Origin: a bacterium
Lineage (GTDB): Bacteria; Desulfobacterota; Binatia; UBA12015
Direction: 5' to 3'
Assembly: GCA_018970825.1 (NCBI GenBank)
Contig: JAGWVP010000121.1
Coordinates: forward strand, 1-8,156
Length of the DNA stretch: 8,156 nt
This document shows, piece after piece, positions 5,317 to 8,156 of the stretch. The position numbers and the translations under genes are program-made. A model generated the notes under the pieces. That model searched no databases. It had not been told where the DNA came from and saw nothing but the letters and a program-made list of their open reading frames with translations. Every line of letters starts with the position of its first letter. Position 1 is the stretch's first letter.

Positions 5317-5583
5317 TCAGCGGGCGGTGCCGGAGAGGATGCCCTCGAGGTAGGTCACGTGGGCGCGCCAGATGGCGTCGCGCTGCTTCAGGTCGTCCAC
5401 GCCCGTGGGCGTGAGCCCCACGCTCGCCTGCGGATCGCAGGCCGGCACGAACTTGACCGCCGGAAGTGCGGGCCGCGGCGGCACCGCGGCCCGGCGCGGG
5501 GCGCACCCGGCGAGCCCCGTGAAGGCGGCCGCGGCGGCGAGCGCCGCACCGGCGCGGACCAGGCGCTGGGCGGATCCGGACAC
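5317..5583 (-). CDS. Small predicted lipoprotein
   Basis: This 88-residue precursor starts at a GTG (5583) preceded by AGGGA at 7 bases. The N-terminus has basic residues (R7, R10), a hydrophobic Ala-rich stretch (11-22) and a lipobox LAGC with the modifiable Cys at 27, a classic signal peptidase II site. The mature part of about 62 residues is Pro-rich at first (APRRAAVPPRPALPAVKF), contains a second Cys (VPACDPQA), then a short helical segment around DDLKQRDAIWRAHVTYLEGIL near the end. The Lol sorting signal is not clear; residues after Cys27 are Ala-Pro, not Asp, which favours the outer membrane. I do not recognise a family. It is the first gene on the minus strand before hisI (gap about 76-91 bases) and is divergent from lpxD, so it may lie in the leader of the his transcript. 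Confidence 0.7.
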   Translation of the reverse strand: MSGSAQRLVRAGAALAAAAAFTGLAGCAPRRAAVPPRPALPAVKFVPACDPQASVGLTPTGVDDLKQRDAIWRAHVTYLEGILSGTAR

Positions 5584-5590
5584 GGGGTGG

Positions 5591-5595
5591 TCCCT
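5591..5595 (-). promoter_or_regulatory. Shine-Dalgarno AGGGA for the lipoprotein gene
   Basis: AGGGA on the minus strand, 7 bases before the GTG at 5583. It supports that start, which puts the lipobox at a normal distance, over an in-frame ATG at 5688 that would overlap lpxD and bury the signal peptide. Confidence 0.55.
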
Positions 5596-5644
5596 AGCGC
5601 TCGGGGCGCAAAACGCAATCCGGCGTGGCGATCGGCGCCTCCCG

Positions 5645-5650
5645 TGGTAT
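5645..5650 (+). promoter_or_regulatory. Weak -10-like box just upstream of lpxD
   Basis: TGGTAT ends 9 bases before the lpxD GTG (5660), and no Shine-Dalgarno is visible between them. No good -35 lies at the usual distance (GGCGTG at 5622-5627). If real, transcription would begin at or next to the start codon, giving a leaderless mRNA. This is a weak call made because the DUF177 gene has the same spacing. Confidence 0.25.
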
Positions 5651-5659
5651 CGCCCCGGC

Positions 5660-6691
5660 GTGCGGCTCGGCGAGATCGCAGCGGCCATCGACGCCGCGCT
5701 CGAAGGCGACCCGGACCTCGAGGTCGACGAACTCGCACCTCTCGAGGCGGCGGGCCCGCGTTCGCTCTCGTTTCTCTCGAATCCGCGCTACGCCTCCCGG
5801 CTCGCCTCGACCCGGGCGGCGGCGGTGATCCTCGGACCGGGCCTGGACGGGCCCGGGTGCGCCGTCCTGCGGGTACCGCATGCCTACCTCGCGTTCGCCC
5901 GCGCGCTGCCGCTCTTCGAGCGCCCCGTGCGGCCGGAGCCGGGAGTCGATCCGTCCGCCCGGGTCGCTGCGTCGGCGGTCGTGGGCGACGAGGCGCGCAT
6001 CGGTCCCCACGTCTCGATCGGCGAGCGCGCCCGCATCGGGCAGCGCTGCGCGATCTTCCCGGGCGCGGTGATCTACCCGGACGTCGAGATCGGCGACGAC
6101 TGCGTCGTGCACGCGAACGCGGTGGTCCGCGAGCGCGTGAAGATCGGCCGCCGTGTCGTCCTGGGCGCGGGCTGCGCGATCGGCGGCGAGGGATTCGGCT
6201 ACCTGCCCATGCCCGGCGGAGGGATCTTCCGACTCGCCCAGGTCGGCGGAGTCGAGATCGGCGACGACGTCGAGATCGGCGCGAACACGACCGTCGATCG
6301 CGCGACCATCGGCACCACCCGGATCGAGCGCGGCGCGAAGCTCGACAACCTCGTCATGGTCGCGCACGGCTGTACCGTGGGCGAGGAGGCGCTGCTCGCG
6401 GCCCAGGTCGGGCTGGCCGGCAGCACGGTGATCGGCGCCCGCGTGCAGCTCGGCGGCCAGGTCGGCACGGCCGGCCACCTGACGGTGGGCGAGGGGGCCC
6501 GGGTCGCGGCCCAGAGCGGGGTCCCGAACGACGTTCCGGCCGGTGCGACGGTCGGCGGGTACCCGGCGATGGACGCGGCGCTCTGGCGTCGGGTGTCCGC
6601 CGCGGTGCAGCGCCTGCCCGAGCTGCTCCGGCGCGTGCGTCGCCTCGAGCGGCGGGCGGGAGTCGACGGCGCGGCCGCCTCCGGCGACTGA
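5660..6691 (+). CDS. lpxD: UDP-3-O-acylglucosamine N-acyltransferase
   Basis: LpxD adds the N-linked hydroxyacyl chain from acyl-ACP to UDP-3-O-acyl-glucosamine, the third step of lipid A synthesis, in the cytoplasm. The product has 343 residues, the normal family length. The N-terminal uridine-binding domain includes SLSFLSNPRYASRL (35-48). From about 97 to 290 are hexapeptide repeats of the left-handed beta-helix (VVGDEARIGPHVSIGERARI, IYPDVEIGDD and others). The signature GEGFGYLPMPGGGIFRLAQV (176-195), VEIGANTTVDRATIG (204-218) and KLDNLVMVAH (227-236) is intact; His236 corresponds to the catalytic His of characterised LpxD. The C-terminal helix (about 303-332) is the trimer/ACP-binding region. 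The start is a GTG without an obvious ribosome site. The gene stands apart from the usual fabZ-lpxA-lpxB cluster, at least in this window. Confidence 0.95.
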   Translation: MRLGEIAAAIDAALEGDPDLEVDELAPLEAAGPRSLSFLSNPRYASRLASTRAAAVILGPGLDGPGCAVLRVPHAYLAFARALPLFERPVRPEPGVDPSARVAASAVVGDEARIGPHVSIGERARIGQRCAIFPGAVIYPDVEIGDDCVVHANAVVRERVKIGRRVVLGAGCAIGGEGFGYLPMPGGGIFRLAQVGGVEIGDDVEIGANTTVDRATIGTTRIERGAKLDNLVMVAHGCTVGEEALLAAQVGLAGSTVIGARVQLGGQVGTAGHLTVGEGARVAAQSGVPNDVPAGATVGGYPAMDAALWRRVSAAVQRLPELLRRVRRLERRAGVDGAAASGD

Positions 6692-6741
6692 CGCCGCGAG
6701 GGCGGGAAGGCCGGGGCCGGGGCGGAAGCCCGCCTCCACCC

Positions 6742-6770
6742 TTGGATTTCGCGGGATCGACCCCTAAGAT
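6742..6770 (+). promoter_or_regulatory. Candidate sigma70-type promoter before the DUF177 gene
   Basis: TTGGAT (6742-6747) and TAAGAT (6765-6770) are separated by exactly 17 bases. The -10 box matches four of six consensus positions and the -35 box three. The ATG at 6780 comes only 9 bases after the -10 box, so transcription would start within about three bases of the start codon, and no Shine-Dalgarno is present. This fits a leaderless or near-leaderless mRNA for DUF177-rpmF-fabD. The 88-base gap after lpxD otherwise holds only GC-rich sequence with a short GGCGG/CCGCC hairpin (6721-6734). Confidence 0.4.
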
Positions 6771-6779
6771 CCCCCGGCC

Positions 6780-7319
6780 ATGATCCTGCCGGTGGAGGAC
6801 ATCACGGAGGAGCCGCAGTCCTGCGACTTTTCCGACCCGGTCGAGGACCTGAACCGGCGGCTCGAGAAGGGGCCGCACGACTTCCGGTTCCTGCGTCCGA
6901 TCGACGTCCACCTGCAGCACCACCGCTCCGACGACTGCCTGTTCTTCGTCGGCCGGCTCCGGACGCTCGCCGAGGGCGAGTGCGCCCGCTGCACCGAGAG
7001 GTTCCAGCTCCCGGTCGACCAGGACTTCGCCATCGCGCTGCGCCGCGCCGAGCCGGAGGAGGAGGGGGATCGCCCCGAGCTCTCGGCCGACGACCTCGCG
7101 GTCGCGACCTACGAGGGCGACGAGGTCGACCTGGCGCCGCTGGTCGAGGAGCAGACCCTGGTCGGGCTGCCGACGCGCGCGCTTTGCAGCGAGGACTGCC
7201 GCGGCCTCTGTCCGGGCTGCGGGGTGAACCGGAATCTCGACTCCTGTCGGTGCAAGGCGGAGGAAGGCGACCCGCGCCTCGCCGTCCTGCGCTCCCTCAA
7301 GGTGGGTCGGGCCCATTGA
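6780..7319 (+). CDS. DUF177 (YceD-family) protein
   Basis: This 179-residue protein matches the DUF177/YceD family, small proteins encoded next to rpmF in many bacteria and linked in some species to ribosomal RNA or ribosome-related functions; no enzymatic activity is firmly known. Diagnostic features are CARCTERFQLPV (68-79), the acidic middle (EPEEEGD and DLAPLVEEQTLVGLP) and a Cys-rich block CSEDCRGLCPGCGVNRNLDSC (from 136) followed by CKA. Cys 68/71 and Cys 136, 140, 144, 147, 156, 158 could bind a metal; CxxC plus a Cys-rich tail is typical of many members, though the E. coli protein has fewer. There is no signal peptide. The ATG lacks a ribosome site but sits just after a promoter-like pair of boxes. 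rpmF follows 44 bases downstream, the standard family context. Confidence 0.9.
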   Translation: MILPVEDITEEPQSCDFSDPVEDLNRRLEKGPHDFRFLRPIDVHLQHHRSDDCLFFVGRLRTLAEGECARCTERFQLPVDQDFAIALRRAEPEEEGDRPELSADDLAVATYEGDEVDLAPLVEEQTLVGLPTRALCSEDCRGLCPGCGVNRNLDSCRCKAEEGDPRLAVLRSLKVGRAH

Positions 7320-7352
7320 AGCAGGCGTTGCCGACGCGCCCTGCAACCCGTT

Positions 7353-7357
7353 AGGAG
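7353..7357 (+). promoter_or_regulatory. Shine-Dalgarno AGGAG for rpmF
   Basis: AGGAG lies 6 bases before the ATG at 7364 and confirms the start of the short gene. Upstream, GCAGG (7321-7325) and CCTGC (7340-7344) with inner CGT/ACG pairs could form a stem in the 44-base gap. Confidence 0.75.
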
Positions 7358-7363
7358 AAACCC

Positions 7364-7546
7364 ATGCCCGTCCCGAAACGCAGAACCTCGGTCTCCAAGA
7401 AGAACAAGCGGCGGTCGCATCACGCCCTTTCCGCACCGGCCCAGATCTCGTGTCCGCAGTGCGGCGAGCCGAGGCTTCGGCACCGGGCGTGTGCGAGCTG
7501 CGGCACCTACCGCGGCCGCAAGGTGGCCGAGGCCCGGGGCGACTGA
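7364..7546 (+). CDS. rpmF: 50S ribosomal protein bL32
   Basis: The 60-residue product is bL32 of the large ribosomal subunit. It begins MPVPKRRTSVSKKNKRRSHHAL, the conserved basic N-terminal tail, and has a zinc-ribbon of two pairs, C30-P-Q-C33 and C43-A-S-C46, followed by GTYRGRKV. This is the zinc-binding (C+) form rather than the Cys-less paralogue that some bacteria use under zinc limitation. Length is normal for the family. It has a strong ribosome site and lies between the DUF177 gene and fabD; DUF177-rpmF is among the most conserved bacterial gene pairs. Expression is probably shared with the DUF177 gene. Confidence 0.97.
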   Translation: MPVPKRRTSVSKKNKRRSHHALSAPAQISCPQCGEPRLRHRACASCGTYRGRKVAEARGD

Positions 7547-7562
7547 GACTCCGTTCCGGGCC

Positions 7563-7577
7563 CGGCGGCATCCGCCG
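7563..7577 (+). repeat. Perfect 6-bp hairpin between rpmF and fabD
   Basis: CGGCGG (7563-7568) and CCGCCG (7572-7577) flank a CAT loop in the 58-base rpmF-fabD gap. No T-run follows. It could be a partial terminator, an RNA-stability element or chance in GC-rich DNA. Confidence 0.3.
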
Positions 7578-7604
7578 TCGCACCCGGACGAACGGTCCCG
7601 GCGC

Positions 7605-8156
7605 ATGCGGCGAATCGCCTTCCTCTGCCCCGGCCAGGGGGCGCAGCACGTCGGCATGGGTCGAGACGTCGCCGACGCCTTCCCCACGGCGAGGCGGGTC
7701 TTCGAGGAGGTCGACGCGGCACTCGGCGAGCCGCTCTCGCGGCTCTGCTTCGAGGGGCCGGAGGACGACCTCGTCCTGACTCGCAACACGCAGCCCGCGC
7801 TGCTCGCGACCTCGGTCGCGATCGGGCGCGTGCTGGTCGAGGAGAGCGGTCGGCGTCCCGTGATCGCGGCCGGGCACAGCCTCGGCGAGTGGTCCGCCCT
7901 CGTGCTCGCGGGAGCCCTCGACCTCCCGGCCGCGGCCCGCGCGGTACGCGATCGCGGTCGCTTCATGCAGGAGGCGGTCGCGCCGGGCGAGGGAGCGATG
8001 TCCGCGCTGCTCGGGGCCGATGCGGCGCGCGTCGAGGAGCTCTGCGCCGCGGCGTCCGACGCCTCCGGCCGTGAAGTGGTCGTGCCCGCGAACCTGAACG
8101 GCTCGGGGCAGGTCGCGGTGGCGGGACACGCCGCGGCCGTCGAGCGGCTGGAAGCC
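7605..8156 (+). CDS. fabD: Malonyl-CoA:ACP transacylase, N-terminal part (3' truncated by window edge)
   Basis: FabD moves malonyl from CoA to acyl carrier protein to supply fatty-acid synthesis. The 184 codons present are about 60% of a usual protein of roughly 310 residues; the frame is open at the window end. It begins MRRIAFLCPGQGAQHVGMG, with the conserved PGQGxQ (Q11 in the oxyanion region). TRNTQPALLATSVA (59-72) follows, then the nucleophile elbow GHSLGEWSALVLAGAL (90-105) with Ser92, and RGRFMQEAV (117-125) with Arg117 for the malonyl carboxylate. PANLNGSGQVAVAG (161-174) is the later conserved block. The catalytic His lies beyond the window. GHSLGEW has Trp where Tyr or Phe is usual. 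The ATG at 7605 is the only start giving the standard N-terminus; its ribosome site is poor. It is co-directional with rpmF, so the unit probably continues into other fab genes. Confidence 0.95.
   Translation, partial: MRRIAFLCPGQGAQHVGMGRDVADAFPTARRVFEEVDAALGEPLSRLCFEGPEDDLVLTRNTQPALLATSVAIGRVLVEESGRRPVIAAGHSLGEWSALVLAGALDLPAAARAVRDRGRFMQEAVAPGEGAMSALLGADAARVEELCAAASDASGREVVVPANLNGSGQVAVAGHAAAVERLEA

Noticed and set aside
6354..8129. 591-codon minus-strand frame opposite lpxD, DUF177, rpmF and fabD
   Set aside because: Four conserved housekeeping genes lie on the other strand; the translation has no motif and typical shadow composition.
1..8156. Search for tRNA, rRNA, insertion sequences, toxin-antitoxin pairs or defence genes
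   Set aside because: No cloverleaf with a recognisable T-arm, no transposase motif, no terminal repeats and no nuclease or antitoxin-like small gene pair could be seen.

Overview
The window is very G+C-rich (about 70% by eye), gene-dense and clearly bacterial chromosome. An LpxD homologue implies a Gram-negative envelope with lipid A. The long form of HisG, the multi-cluster ferredoxin and an exported DUF1566 protein with a Cys/Ala/Lys-rich head suggest a lineage among the former Deltaproteobacteria or relatives (Myxococcota, Desulfobacterota, Binatota-like). That placement is inference; the window has no rRNA or other phylogenetic anchor.

Layout. Bases 1-2802 (+) form a tight co-directional block: the 3' end of an alkaline-phosphatase-superfamily enzyme, a GT-B glycosyltransferase starting inside its stop codon (GTGA), an unrecognised coiled-coil protein, a 62-residue single-pass membrane protein and a ferredoxin with four [4Fe-4S] motifs. 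A 279-base gap (2803-3081) contains several perfect inverted repeats and leads into an exported DUF1566 protein (3082-3927, +). A strong hairpin (3929-3951) fills the short convergent gap to hisG. Bases 3952-5583 (-) hold, in transcription order, a small lipoprotein, hisI and hisG; hisI and hisG overlap by 4 bases. From a 76-base divergent gap, lpxD (5660-6691, +) reads rightward, followed by a DUF177/YceD-family gene, rpmF (bL32) and the 5' part of fabD (cut by the window edge).

Function. The right part is housekeeping: lipid A acylation, a ribosomal protein and entry into fatty-acid synthesis. DUF177-rpmF-fab is a widely conserved neighbourhood, but plsX and fabH, which often lie between rpmF and fabD, are absent here. 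hisI and hisG provide two steps of histidine synthesis without the rest of the pathway nearby. The left part is less conventional and joins a glycoconjugate-type pair (phosphatase superfamily plus glycosyltransferase) to a small redox pair (membrane protein plus ferredoxin).

I see no tRNA, rRNA, CRISPR array, insertion sequence, integrase or toxin-antitoxin pair, and no convincing wholly new system. The best leads are the membrane-peptide/ferredoxin pair, the DUF1566 protein with its structured upstream region, and two Shine-Dalgarno-poor starts with a -10-like box at the same short distance.
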